A stretch of DNA of 58,934 nucleotides. Origin: an uncultured Chlorobiaceae bacterium (GTDB lineage: Bacteria; Bacteroidota; Chlorobiia; Chlorobiales; Chlorobiaceae). Numbering within the stretch: the stretch's first letter is position 1; each line of letters begins with the position of its first letter. Where the stretch lies: positions 1-58,934 of the forward strand of contig CAJAJL010000059.1 in the NCBI GenBank assembly GCA_903940125.1, written 5' to 3'. A model generated the notes under the pieces. It was given only the letters and a program-made list of their open reading frames with translations. It ran no database searches and was not told the DNA's origin. Made by a program: the position numbers and the translations under genes. Shown here in pieces: positions 37,107-46,599 of the stretch.

Positions 37107-40100
37107 TTATCCAACTTTGACCAGCAATACTGTACGGGCCACTCCGCCAAACTGGTCTCTGGCGATAATTTCTACCGGATACTCTCCTTTTGCTTGTGGT
37201 GGAGGGGTACCGCTTAAAACTTTCTGCTTCGGATCGAACGACATCCAAAAGGGAAGTGAAGAGCCGTTGACCATGCGGACTTCAAGAGTAAGCACAGCTT
37301 CGGGGTTGTTGTGCCTGAATGTGCCTTGGGGAACAGGAAAAATGAAGAATTCCATTGCAGGTTCGTGCACTTCTATTGTTGGTTCAGCAATAAAACCATG
37401 GGTCGCTGATGGGTAGTCAGACCAGGCACCGTTGCTTATTTCCTGTAAATCACGGGTTGATATTACTGGTGCTGAGTATATGCTCAGCGTCTTTCTGACA
37501 TATTCCCTGTTGTAGTCAGCATTGCTGGCCTCGAGCATTGTTTCCTGCTTCATATCAGAGATACTGCCGGCAGTACCGGTTGCCGGCTCAACAGTGTCAG
37601 AAACTGTTACCCCGGTACTAACGTTTCCATCGCTATTGTTTGTATCGGGTGCAATTTCGCCCGAACGAGGTTTGATTGTCACTTGTGCGTTGGCGACATT
37701 AAGGGCTGGGAGTTTGTAGTTTGCCTTTAATCCCCTCCCGTCCTGCAGTGTTATGGCATTGATGTAGTTTGCAGCATTGCTGGCGACCTCTTTATATTTC
37801 GATGTTGCACCTGTATAATTCAACGTTTCGCTGCCAGCCAGATTGCCAAGGGTCACACACCCTGTCAGGCTTGCTTCGCCATCGTACGTTTTGACGGCCG
37901 AAAGCGAGAGTACGCGTTTGGTAATGGTCAGGTCTCCATCGGTGAAGCTGATAGCGTAATTGCTGTTTCCGAGGGTTCCCTGGTTGATGAGATAGGTACC
38001 GGCATTGTCGCCCTCTGCTCTTTCAAGTGAGCCGTTTATAATGTCGCCAGGCATGAGTCCCCGGCCAGTGCTTGCGGCTTTGGACTGCCACGTCAATGCT
38101 GGATCAGCATCACCGTAGACCTTATACTTGTCATCAGCAACGATGGTAATCGGCCTCTGTTTGATCGTAAAGGCATTATTGTCGGTTATAAAATTTATGG
38201 CATAATTGACTGCTTTGCTGCCTGAACCGAGAGCAATGTCATAACTGCCGACACTGTTGCCATTCTGACGAGAGAGAGTTCCGGTAACATCGCTTAAGAT
38301 ATCATTTACGGTGACGCTGCCCAGGCTTCCGCCGGAGATGCTTACCGCCAGATTAGGATCGTCCTCGCCGTAGATCTTGTTTTTGACTGTGGCATGCAGG
38401 ATAATCGGCCGCGGATTGATGGTCAACTCTGCTCCAACAAGGGTAATAGCGTAGTTATTATTATTCAGTGTACCTTGCGTTATTTCATAGGTTCCAACAT
38501 TTTCGCCCGAAGTTCGTTCGAGTGCGCCGCTGAAGCTGTCTCCGGAAAGCACTCCGCGACCACTGCTTTTGGTTTCAGCCTGCCATGTCAGTTTGGGATC
38601 GGTAATGCTGTAAGTCTTACTTTTATCGTCGGCAGTAATGTTGATCGGTCGTTTGGTAATTGAGAAGGCATTGTTGTCGGCGTCAAAAGCAACGGCATAG
38701 TTACTCACTTTTTTGCCGGATCCGAGGGCTATATCATAATTCCCGACACTGCTGCCGGTTTGACGAGTCAGGGTACCGGTAACGTCACTCAGTGCATCGC
38801 TTACTGTTACACTTCCAAGACTTCCGCTGGTTATATCTACCGCAAGTTTGGGGTCAGTGTCACCATAGATCTTGCCTGCTGCTGTGGCGCTCAAGGAAAT
38901 CCGGCGTGGATTGACGGTCAGGTTGTTGCCGCTGTAGCTTATTGAATAGTTTTTGTTTCCAAGAGTTCCCTGAGTGATCGCATAGGCACCAATATTCTCG
39001 CCCGCAGCTCGTCCGAGTGCACCGCTGAAACTATCGCCAGGTATAAGCCCTCTGCTCCCGGACTGGGTTTCTGCCGTCCAACTTAGTGTTTGATCGGCGT
39101 CGCCGTATGATTTACTGAGTGCATTGGCCGAAATGTTGACTGCTCTCTTGTCAACGGTATATTTCAGTCCGGTACCGGCGGTGAACGTTAATCCGATGCT
39201 GCTTGAGAAACCACCACCGTAGAAAATAGTGTAACTGCCAGCGTTCGAGGCTGCGGTCGGCACTCCTGTCAATATCATGGAACCGGTCAGACCAATATTT
39301 CCGATGGTATCTTCGCTATCGGAACTGGTCAGCTTAAAACCGTAAATCGCTGCAGGCGCGTTCCCATAGACACTGCTGGCGCTTCCGCCGGCAAGAGTTG
39401 GAGATACGGATAGAGAACCTGGTAATGAAGTGTAGATAAAGCCGTTTCCCGATTCAGTTACTCTATCTGGTGCATAGTTGTTGAAGGCCGCGTTGTAGTG
39501 ACGAAAGTCAGATGTCAACCCACCCTTGATAGTGGCGCCGGGACTCTCGGAATAGACAATCCATCGAGAAGTACCGGACGTCGAGAGTATTCCCCCTGCG
39601 CTGTTGTCAAAATCCTTACCAGCCAGCACAATACCGCTGCCGCTGGAAGCACTCGCGGCAAGAGTTCCTGAAGCAATGGTAATGCCGGAACCTGTTGTGG
39701 GTCCATAGTTAACGGCATTGATTGTGTTTGCAGTGATATCCCGTAACGTAATATCACCGCTCTCCCTGTTGGTTTTGCCCGCCCCATCGCGCAATTCGAT
39801 GTCGACCCTTCCATTGCCGGTAATGATTGCTGAACCAGAGGCCATGGCAATCACTGCGCTGCCTTGAGAGCGGAAGGCATCCACTACACCGTTCTCGACA
39901 GTATCATTTGCTACCAAGCTCAGGTTGCCGTTGCTGGTAGAGATGCTGGCATTAACCAGAATGCTTCGCCCGGCATCCAGGGCAAGATCGCCGCTCTTAG
40001 AGCTCTGATTTCCTGTAAGAATAGCTGAATTAACTGTGATGTCGTTATTAGCCTTCAGCACAACATTGTCTCCGGTATTGAGCAGAGCGGTAATCTCGTC

Positions 40101-41399
40101 GGGAGTAAAGGTGTTATCCGCACCGGGATTGGATGAGTATAACTGTGTCACAGGGACAGGTGTAAAAATGTCAACTCGACCAGTGTTGTTCAACCAGGCA
40201 GCAGAGCTGACAACAAAACACCCCTTCATATTGCCAGCGATTAAAGGGGTGATTCCACCTGAACCAACCTGATCCTCTTTTGTCGATCCAGTCATGCTGT
40301 TGAACGAAGTAACCTTTCCGACTGTGCCACCAAGTCCATTTCCAAACGTCACCGCTCCTGCATTAGAGGCTGAACCATTGTCCCATAAGGGAGATGCAAC
40401 AGCATAATCTCCATTGGGCAGTACCGTTACACTGCCAACCTGATTGCCAGTTTTAGAACCGACCAGACTATTTGTCGTGCTGATTGCACCAACTGTACCA
40501 ACAAACCCATTTCCCCACGAGACCGCGCCAGCATTGACCGTCTTGTCATTATCCCAATATTTTGAGCTAACCACATAGTTGCCGTTGGTCAGCGCAGACA
40601 CATTATTTGATCCCGAATTATCTGAGCCTGCATAGTCATTCTTCGATGACCCTATCAGGCTGTTGGCAGCGTTTACAGCTCCGACCGTCCCTCCAAGTCC
40701 ATTTCCAAACGTGACTGCTCCTGCATCCGCGACAATACTCTTGTCAGTATTCACCTTGTCCCAGTATCCTGAGCTTACGACAAAATTACCATTCGTCAGA
40801 GTTGTCACATTCAGGCCAATACCATCATTCGGCGAGGAACCTGTCAGGCTGTTATCAGCGGATATTGTACCCACCAATCGGGTACCTCCTGTTTCGCCGT
40901 TCGCCCAGCTCACTGAGCCAGCCCCATGGTTCCAATGTGGTGAACCAACCACATAGTGGCCATTGGATAGAGCAGTCACGGACGTGCCGATACAATCATT
41001 CGGCGAGGAACCTATCAGACTGTTGTCAGCCGATATTGTACCCGTCAATCGGGTACCCCCTGTTTCGCCGTTTCCCCAGCACACTGCGCCAGCGGCATTG
41101 TTCCAGTTTGGAGAACCAACAACATAGTGACCATTGGATAGGGCTGTCACGGACGAACCGATACAATCATTTGCAAGAGATCCAGTCAGACTGTTTGAGG
41201 GACTTATAACCCCGACAGTACCACCAAGTCCGTCACACCAGATTACAGAACCAACATCGGCGACTGCACCATTATCCCAATATTTTGAACTCACCACATA
41301 ATTACCATTCGCCAGAGCTTTAATGTTATTTGAAGCTGAATCATCAGAACCGATGTAGTCATTTTTAGAAGAACCAACCAGACTGTTTGCCGTACTCAC
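37107..41399 (-). CDS. Repeat-rich TpsA-like giant exoprotein, no visible secretion N-terminus
   Basis: Adhesin-like protein of 1430 aa from GTG 41399. Residues 1-400 are imperfect repeats of a unit containing DGNYVVSSPxWDNG, GAVTWGNG and NSLVGSSKND, probably a beta-propeller-like array. Around 430-600 is a filamentous-haemagglutinin-like segment (DNVVLKANNDITVNSAIL, LALDAGRSI). Residues about 730-1200 hold successive MBG-type beta domains, each with ITITADxxSKxYGDADPxLTW, then a YDG-like unit (LSAVKTYDGEASLTG) and a C-terminal Ig/cadherin-like domain (VLSGTPPPQAKGEYPVEIIARDQFGG). There is no signal peptide or TPS secretion domain, and the frame stays open 63 bases upstream without an ATG. 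Partner of the TpsB gene. Confidence 0.75.
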   Translation of the reverse strand: MSTANSLVGSSKNDYIGSDDSASNNIKALANGNYVVSSKYWDNGAVADVGSVIWCDGLGGTVGVISPSNSLTGSLANDCIGSSVTALSNGHYVVGSPNWNNAAGAVCWGNGETGGTRLTGTISADNSLIGSSPNDCIGTSVTALSNGHYVVGSPHWNHGAGSVSWANGETGGTRLVGTISADNSLTGSSPNDGIGLNVTTLTNGNFVVSSGYWDKVNTDKSIVADAGAVTFGNGLGGTVGAVNAANSLIGSSKNDYAGSDNSGSNNVSALTNGNYVVSSKYWDNDKTVNAGAVSWGNGFVGTVGAISTTNSLVGSKTGNQVGSVTVLPNGDYAVASPLWDNGSASNAGAVTFGNGLGGTVGKVTSFNSMTGSTKEDQVGSGGITPLIAGNMKGCFVVSSAAWLNNTGRVDIFTPVPVTQLYSSNPGADNTFTPDEITALLNTGDNVVLKANNDITVNSAILTGNQSSKSGDLALDAGRSILVNASISTSNGNLSLVANDTVENGVVDAFRSQGSAVIAMASGSAIITGNGRVDIELRDGAGKTNRESGDITLRDITANTINAVNYGPTTGSGITIASGTLAASASSGSGIVLAGKDFDNSAGGILSTSGTSRWIVYSESPGATIKGGLTSDFRHYNAAFNNYAPDRVTESGNGFIYTSLPGSLSVSPTLAGGSASSVYGNAPAAIYGFKLTSSDSEDTIGNIGLTGSMILTGVPTAASNAGSYTIFYGGGFSSSIGLTFTAGTGLKYTVDKRAVNISANALSKSYGDADQTLSWTAETQSGSRGLIPGDSFSGALGRAAGENIGAYAITQGTLGNKNYSISYSGNNLTVNPRRISLSATAAGKIYGDTDPKLAVDITSGSLGSVTVSDALSDVTGTLTRQTGSSVGNYDIALGSGKKVSNYAVAFDADNNAFSITKRPINITADDKSKTYSITDPKLTWQAETKSSGRGVLSGDSFSGALERTSGENVGTYEITQGTLNNNNYAITLVGAELTINPRPIILHATVKNKIYGEDDPNLAVSISGGSLGSVTVNDILSDVTGTLSRQNGNSVGSYDIALGSGSKAVNYAINFITDNNAFTIKQRPITIVADDKYKVYGDADPALTWQSKAASTGRGLMPGDIINGSLERAEGDNAGTYLINQGTLGNSNYAISFTDGDLTITKRVLSLSAVKTYDGEASLTGCVTLGNLAGSETLNYTGATSKYKEVASNAANYINAITLQDGRGLKANYKLPALNVANAQVTIKPRSGEIAPDTNNSDGNVSTGVTVSDTVEPATGTAGSISDMKQETMLEASNADYNREYVRKTLSIYSAPVISTRDLQEISNGAWSDYPSATHGFIAEPTIEVHEPAMEFFIFPVPQGTFRHNNPEAVLTLEVRMVNGSSLPFWMSFDPKQKVLSGTPPPQAKGEYPVEIIARDQFGGVARTVLLVKVG

Positions 41400-41995
41400 G
41401 ATTCCAACCGTTCCACCAAGCCCACTGCACCATGTAATTGCTTCTGGCGTTAAGTAGCTATTTTATAACGAGATATGGATTATTAAAAACCTGAAAGGAA
41501 CAATGGTGGAACAAATTTTATCGGGAATAGTTTGGATTCGAAAGGTGGGTAATTTTGCGAAACAGAAACAAAAAAAAGCAGATAAAAAATAAATCAGTCA
41601 GCAGACATTGATGGAAAATACAAAAAAGAACAGTGCGCGCACAAATTGCTTTTTTGGCTGGCACGCTTTTCTCGTTTTGCTCTTCTTAATTCCTGATCAA
41701 ACTTAAAAGAAAAGCGAAGAACTTTCTGTGAGTCCGTCCTGCCGATTTGTGATGATCGGTATCGTGGTGTAATTTTATGTGCAGTAATGCTGAAAAATGT
41801 TTACGTTTTGCTACATTTATAAAAAACAACATGTTAGGTTATACTGTTCTGTTTTAATCGGAAAGAATCAAGTTTTTCACACATGGCATCTCACAATAAA
41901 AAAATAAATTAAGTGTATTTGAATGGTAATTTTGAGATTTTTTATACAGGAGCTGACTGTATGCTTTTCAAGAATCATGTAGTTCAGTCTAAACA
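41400..41995. other. Gap between TpsA-like gene and nuclease gene
   Basis: The first 62 bases (to about 41462) continue the TpsA-like frame on the minus strand as NSYLTPEAITWCSGLGGTVGI, i.e. part of another repeat unit, before a stop. The rest is AT-rich. I found no signal-peptide-like frame on the minus strand, so the natural 5' end of the exoprotein gene is not identifiable here. Confidence 0.5.
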
Positions 41996-43270
41996 ATGTT
42001 GGGTGTCACCAAGTCCGGAGTTTGTATAGTGAGAGACCGCGATTACCTGTTTTCTAAAGTAGGTTGGCATGACGTTGAAAGAAACCAGATTCATGAGCTT
42101 CGAAAGGCCGTCGAATCAATGGACGGGAACCGTTTGCTCAACACATCAGTAGATGATCTTACAGCTTACTTTGAACAGAAGTTCCAGATTGAAATCCCAA
42201 AACTGCTCACCGATCAGATTGTTGTTGACCAGCGCGAAACAAAAATCGATGTCAGCCAAGATCATAATCGGAGGATCTTTGATCGTAGTAGACCGATCCA
42301 CATCACTGGCACAGAAATCGAAGTCGAAATACCCTTTATCGGCGAAGCCCATGCGTTTCAGATTCAGCCAACTACTTATTCGATGAATCTGCCTTGTTTG
42401 CGAGTTCGAGGAAGTGTGATCGTTCTGAGAATAGTCGGGACCGATCTCAATGCCGAAGGCGTGAAAACCGAAATCGATCATACAGTTGCCGAGATTCAGA
42501 GGAATCTTTCATCGCTTCGCATTAATGCGTCAGGTTTAGCTGCTCAACTTCCGACTCAAGCTCGGTCAGCTATCGACTCAAGACGCCAGAAGCTGCTGGC
42601 AGATCGTAACCTAATTGGAAACCTCGGATTCAAAATGAAAGAGCGGCCCGGTGCGCAACAAACCTTTACTGCCCCAGAGGTGCGGAGGAAGATTTTACCC
42701 ACATTGCCACCAGCAAGTTCAGCTCCGTACATGCCTGAGCCAACTCTTTCTGGCGCTGATTATGAACACATTCTTGGTGTTCTTCAAAACATGGTTCACG
42801 TTATGGAGCGGAGCCCGTCGGCTTTTACGACGATGGATGAAGAATCAATCCGTTCGCACTTCTTGGTTCAGTTAAACGGTCACTATGAAGGTCAAGCCAC
42901 GGGCGAAACGTTCAATTATCAGGGAAAGACTGACATCTTGGTTCGCTCGGAAGGACGAAATATCTTCATTGCGGAATGTAAGTTTTGGTCGGGGCCCAAG
43001 ATGCTTTCTGAGACAATTGATCAACTGCTGAGCTATACTTCATGGCGGGATACGAAGGTAGCCATCATCATTTTCAACCGTAACAAGGATTTCTCGAGGG
43101 TGCTGGCAGCTATCTCGGAAACTGCCAAGAGCCATTCGAATTTCAATCGTGTGTTACCAGGGTCAATTGAGACTGTCTTCCGGTATTGCTTCTCTCACAG
43201 GGATGACAAGAATAGAGAGCTGTTTTTGTCCATCCTGGCTTTTGATATACCTAATTCGTCAGTGCAATGA
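41996..43270 (+). CDS. PD-(D/E)XK nuclease-like protein
   Basis: A 424-aa protein. The C-terminal third carries a restriction-type nuclease core: EESIRSHFLVQLNGHYEGQATGETFNYQGKTDILV then NIFIAECKFW, giving D-x(n)-E-x-K (active-site Asp in KTDIL, Glu and Lys in AECK). A helical coiled-coil-like region lies near 195-240 (AEIQRNLSSL) and the N-terminal 150 residues are unknown. It is the first plus-strand gene left of the prophage and converges with its portal gene, whose stop is about 87 nt away. A role in defence or DNA processing is likely, but the substrate is unknown. Confidence 0.6.
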   Translation: MLGVTKSGVCIVRDRDYLFSKVGWHDVERNQIHELRKAVESMDGNRLLNTSVDDLTAYFEQKFQIEIPKLLTDQIVVDQRETKIDVSQDHNRRIFDRSRPIHITGTEIEVEIPFIGEAHAFQIQPTTYSMNLPCLRVRGSVIVLRIVGTDLNAEGVKTEIDHTVAEIQRNLSSLRINASGLAAQLPTQARSAIDSRRQKLLADRNLIGNLGFKMKERPGAQQTFTAPEVRRKILPTLPPASSAPYMPEPTLSGADYEHILGVLQNMVHVMERSPSAFTTMDEESIRSHFLVQLNGHYEGQATGETFNYQGKTDILVRSEGRNIFIAECKFWSGPKMLSETIDQLLSYTSWRDTKVAIIIFNRNKDFSRVLAAISETAKSHSNFNRVLPGSIETVFRYCFSHRDDKNRELFLSILAFDIPNSSVQ

Positions 43271-43356
43271 CATCCAATTCTTCGTTCCAACAGGCTTCAT
43301 TCATTCAGCAACAGCTGAACTCAAACGTGAGAAGCAAAATTCCTTTTCTGCAGAAC

Positions 43357-44733
43357 TTAAGTCATATCTCCAGCACTCGCCACTGTCTTCAACCCCGCCG
43401 CCTTCCCCTTGCTAAGCTCCTTATCAATCTTCTCTATCAAATCATCATCCGGCAATGCAATGCGCGCCAGCTGCTTGTTCAGCTCCGTCTGCAGCGTTGC
43501 TGAATTGATCATCGCCGCCGCTTCCCGCGCCGCCTTGATGAAGTTCAGGTCAGCCTGTTTGTCCCGCAACTCAAAATGCGTGGGATAGTTCACCTCAAAG
43601 CCTGCATTTGCATGGTCGATTCCTTCCCATGCGCAGAAAATCTCAAAGATTCTGTACTCGGTTAGCTGCAGCTGGGCCGCCTTGTCGGCAAGCAGCGTGT
43701 TCAGTATCTGAAACTCGGTCTCCATCGCCACAGCCGAAACAACCTGGGCGCGATAGGTTCGCACCGGCGTGAGGTGCGCCATGCGGTTGACCATTTCGGT
43801 TTTCTTGTCGATGGTGTTGAGCAGTCCGGTGAGTGCGCTTGCATCGGCCTGCAGCAGATAAGGAAGCTTGCCTGAAGGTGTGTCGGGATCCATGATAATA
43901 ACGCCGCCTGCACCGGTAGAAGCCTGGTCGTTGAGGTTTTTGACAAGTGTCTTATGGTTTGCGCCCCTGATCATTTGGGTCAGTTCGGAGAGGTCGTTAT
44001 AGATGCTGATCTGCACACCTGCAATATCCTGCAGGTCGGAGGTGGAGAGGCCTCTTGTCAGTGACTTCTTGTTGTAGTGTGGTGTTGCCGGTATGCGGCC
44101 AATCGGGTTTTTTATCGTGGTTGTTTGCGTGGTTTTTCCTACCGTTGTGCTTGTTACCACTGCATCTTTTGACCATTGGCGGATAATCTTTACGTCGCCT
44201 TCTCGTGTTGTGTACTGTTCCTGGACCTCGAACCAGGTCAGCTCATATTCGCCGGAGGGTTTCGGCGTAAACTCAAAATCGGTGACATCAAGCGGGGTGT
44301 AAAAGCGCAGGTAGGGCCGTATGCCGCCATTGATTTCATCAGCCTTGGTATATGCCGAAGAGTTCGGTTTGTCAACAATAACCCACACTACGCCATAGAC
44401 CGAGCCCCAGATCAGCACTTGTTTCATGAACTCATTGTATGGCGTTCCCTCGCGGTCGGCATCCTGCAGCAAAGCGTTCAGCGGCACATTGTTGTTCAGC
44501 TTTCCAAGATTGCGTTTCGGAGGTTCACGCCAGATGAAGCCGCTGTAGGTCGAAACAACCCCCTCGCAATGGTTCTCAAGGGGCGTCTGCTTCACCCGCT
44601 CCTGCAGCTGCACGGCTGTTTCATTGATATACTGGTAGAGGTAGTTCATCTGTTTCCAGGCCCGCCCGCCTTTGTAAGCAGCCTCAAACATTTTCCAGTC
44701 TTCCGAATTTGCCGTAAAGACAGAGTTCGACAT
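43357..44733 (-). CDS. Phage portal protein (DUF4055-like)
   Basis: Portal protein of 458 aa. It begins with MFEAAYKGGRAWKQMNYLY and has PYNEFMKQVLIWGSVYGVVWVIVDKP, the IPATPHYNKKSLTRGLSTSDLQDIAGVQISIYNDLSEL region and DTPSGKLPYLLQADASALTGL, all of DUF4055 portal type. The protein forms the dodecameric vertex through which DNA is packaged. It is the last leftward gene of the prophage cassette, 40 nt downstream of the terminase. AGGAATAG precedes its ATG. Confidence 0.8.
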   Translation of the reverse strand: MSNSVFTANSEDWKMFEAAYKGGRAWKQMNYLYQYINETAVQLQERVKQTPLENHCEGVVSTYSGFIWREPPKRNLGKLNNNVPLNALLQDADREGTPYNEFMKQVLIWGSVYGVVWVIVDKPNSSAYTKADEINGGIRPYLRFYTPLDVTDFEFTPKPSGEYELTWFEVQEQYTTREGDVKIIRQWSKDAVVTSTTVGKTTQTTTIKNPIGRIPATPHYNKKSLTRGLSTSDLQDIAGVQISIYNDLSELTQMIRGANHKTLVKNLNDQASTGAGGVIIMDPDTPSGKLPYLLQADASALTGLLNTIDKKTEMVNRMAHLTPVRTYRAQVVSAVAMETEFQILNTLLADKAAQLQLTEYRIFEIFCAWEGIDHANAGFEVNYPTHFELRDKQADLNFIKAAREAAAMINSATLQTELNKQLARIALPDDDLIEKIDKELSKGKAAGLKTVASAGDMT

Positions 44734-44773
44734 GTTCTATTCCTGTTGGTTGTTTTTGTATTCAGCACTCTTC

Positions 44774-46009
44774 TTATACTCTCCAATGCACCGGCTGCCT
44801 GAAATTTCTGTCCGGCATCCGTATCGGAAAGAGCTTCTCGATTGCATAGCCGGCAGCGTCCGAGGCATGGGTGAGCGCATTGTTGCTCTTGTCAATTTCC
44901 CCGTTCTTCCAGCTTACCAGCTCAAAATCTTTCATCAGGCGGGGGCACTTGGCGCTTACCCGCAGCTTGTTTTCGCGCATCATCTTGTTGACGGCATTGA
45001 TTCGGGAGCGCACTGGCGGATGCACTGGCCTTGCCTCAACCGGAAAACCGCTATCGCGCAGGATTGTAAAATCGGTAGCATCTGAAGAGCTTTTGCGCGC
45101 ACGCCCTGCAGGGTCAGGAAACACGGTAATGCCAGGGTAGCGCTCATGCAGCAGGTCGGCCAGCTCGTAGGTCGTTGCGTTGTCAAGGTGAATCTCGTCG
45201 AGGAAAAAGATCACCCCTTCCGGCGAGATTGAGAATATTTCCGCCGTCATGTTATCGACGTTGAAATCTATGCCTGCACGCAAGGTCGAGCTCGGCCCGC
45301 CCTCCGCTATCATAGAGCGATCAAAATACTTGTATACCCTGCCTGCCGTCAGGTTGACAAATTCCCCGTTCATATAGGCAGCCCGCTGGTTTTCGTCGAA
45401 AGCTTTCTCCAGCATCTTCACAAACTGGGCTGGGAGATGGGTGTTATCCGCCGTGCGTGCCACCACCGTTCCAAGATCGTACCGTCCGTCGGTATTCTGC
45501 GCAAGTTCATAACCCCAGTTGAGCTGTTCCGGAGTCCCCGTCAGAAACAGTTCACGGTGCCGTGCTTCAGGGTGGCGCAGGCGGGAGAGCACCACATTGA
45601 GAATTTCAGCATTCATGATGAAGGGCTCATCTATTCCTGCAGTGGCAAGGTTCGGGCCTTTCAGCGATTCGGGTTCATCGCCGCTGGCAATCCAGATGAA
45701 GGCATTCCAGCCGGGCATGTAAAATTCATGATTGGTCTTGTTGTATTCGTAGGGAATGATAGCCCTGTCGAGCAGTTCTGTAATGGAGATAATGACTGTT
45801 TTTCGTGCCTGCTTGTAGGTAGGCGAAACATAGAGGTGCGGAATCGGAGCGTTCACGAAGGCGCACCATAAAGAGCGGAGGGCACCGATGCGCGTTTTCC
45901 CGCACCCGTACCCGCCAACCAGCAGCTTGATAAAATTCGGCAATTCCCAGAAAGCACGCTGGTGCTGCAGCATCCCGCGTTTGTCGATCGCGAAGGTAGT
46001 TATTTCCAC
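44774..46009 (-). CDS. Phage terminase large subunit
   Basis: Packaging ATPase-nuclease of 411 aa from GTG 46009. Walker A is GGYGCGKTRIGAL near residues 33-45, the Walker B-like part TAGIDEPFI follows LKGPNLA, coupling motif region is LFLTGTPEQLNWGYEL, and the RuvC-like nuclease domain has GIDFNVDNMTAEIFSI, FPDPAGRARKS and HASDAAGYAIEKLFPI with the acidic metal ligands. It cuts and pumps DNA into the capsid. No small-subunit terminase is recognised nearby. It overlaps the lipoprotein gene by 10 nt. Confidence 0.88.
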   Translation of the reverse strand: MEITTFAIDKRGMLQHQRAFWELPNFIKLLVGGYGCGKTRIGALRSLWCAFVNAPIPHLYVSPTYKQARKTVIISITELLDRAIIPYEYNKTNHEFYMPGWNAFIWIASGDEPESLKGPNLATAGIDEPFIMNAEILNVVLSRLRHPEARHRELFLTGTPEQLNWGYELAQNTDGRYDLGTVVARTADNTHLPAQFVKMLEKAFDENQRAAYMNGEFVNLTAGRVYKYFDRSMIAEGGPSSTLRAGIDFNVDNMTAEIFSISPEGVIFFLDEIHLDNATTYELADLLHERYPGITVFPDPAGRARKSSSDATDFTILRDSGFPVEARPVHPPVRSRINAVNKMMRENKLRVSAKCPRLMKDFELVSWKNGEIDKSNNALTHASDAAGYAIEKLFPIRMPDRNFRQPVHWRV

Positions 46010-46239
46010 CGCTGCAGGTCACTACGGTAATAGCCGCCTTCCTGCAGGTCTGCAACTCCAGGCATGGCGGTGCCGGTCGAATCCTTCACCCACACTTTCA
46101 CATCCTTCACCGTCTGGCGCAGCTGCACCATTTTTGTCGTGCTGCTGCCGAGATAGACCACCCGGCTGCCGCACCCGCTGAGGTCAGTGCAGAGAGCCAG
46201 CGTGATCGCCGCCACCGCTCCAGCCGTCCTCTTTCGCAT
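46000..46239 (-). CDS. Small phage lipoprotein (possible outer spanin)
   Basis: A 79-aa protein from the ATG at 46239 with a lipobox-type end to its signal (AITLALCTDLSGCGS). The mature part is 50 residues including VVYLGSSTTKMVQLRQTVKDVKVW. Position in the lysis cassette and the lipobox suggest an Rz1-like outer spanin, but the length and lack of proline richness are unlike classic Rz1, so this is a hypothesis. It starts inside the preceding 74-aa gene (56-nt overlap) and overlaps the terminase start by 10 nt. Confidence 0.55.
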   Translation of the reverse strand: MRKRTAGAVAAITLALCTDLSGCGSRVVYLGSSTTKMVQLRQTVKDVKVWVKDSTGTAMPGVADLQEGGYYRSDLQRWK

Positions 46240-46408
46240 TGCTGATAAACGCATCGTCATCCTTGTCTGGTTTGCCTGCCATAATCTGCTGCGGTTCCAT
46301 TGCCGCACGCCATGCATTGCACAGGCCGGTCATGCACCCCGGCCTGCTCAAAGCCCTCACAATGCCGAAGGCAATCATTTCTGTAAGCTTCGCAATGAAA
46401 TCGTTCAT
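46184..46408 (-). CDS. Small phage protein, unknown
   Basis: A 74-aa protein (MNDFIAKLTEMIAFGIVRAL...) overlapping the upstream 52-aa gene by 4 nt (ATGA at 46405). The N-terminal half is amphipathic and could be membrane-associated; the C-terminal half is acidic and polar. I recognise no family. Coupling to the lysis genes suggests a lysis or packaging role. Confidence 0.5.
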   Translation of the reverse strand: MNDFIAKLTEMIAFGIVRALSRPGCMTGLCNAWRAAMEPQQIMAGKPDKDDDAFISNAKEDGWSGGGDHAGSLH

Positions 46409-46563
46409 TTGGCCAGCGACAGCGCCTTCAGCACTGTCATGATCTTGCCGAGCATCTCATCATCGGTTTGTGTCGGCGTCAGCTTCACGATCAGGGAAGC
46501 CACCGTCACCACGCCGCCGATCACCGCTGTGATGTTTACCCAATTCGCCTGCATCCATTCCAT
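46405..46563 (-). CDS. Small single-pass membrane protein (holin-like)
   Basis: A 52-aa protein too short for standard listings: MEWMQANWVNITAVIGGVV... with one hydrophobic segment (ITAVIGGVVTVASLIVKL) and a charged tail ending KALSLAK. GGAG lies 6 nt before its ATG at 46563. It lies between the endolysin and the 74-aa gene, overlapping the latter by 4 nt, which fits a second holin or antiholin. Confidence 0.6.
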   Translation of the reverse strand: MEWMQANWVNITAVIGGVVTVASLIVKLTPTQTDDEMLGKIMTVLKALSLAK

Positions 46564-46599
46564 AGTGTTCTCCGTTTTGTGTTGTTAAAAACCCGCTTC

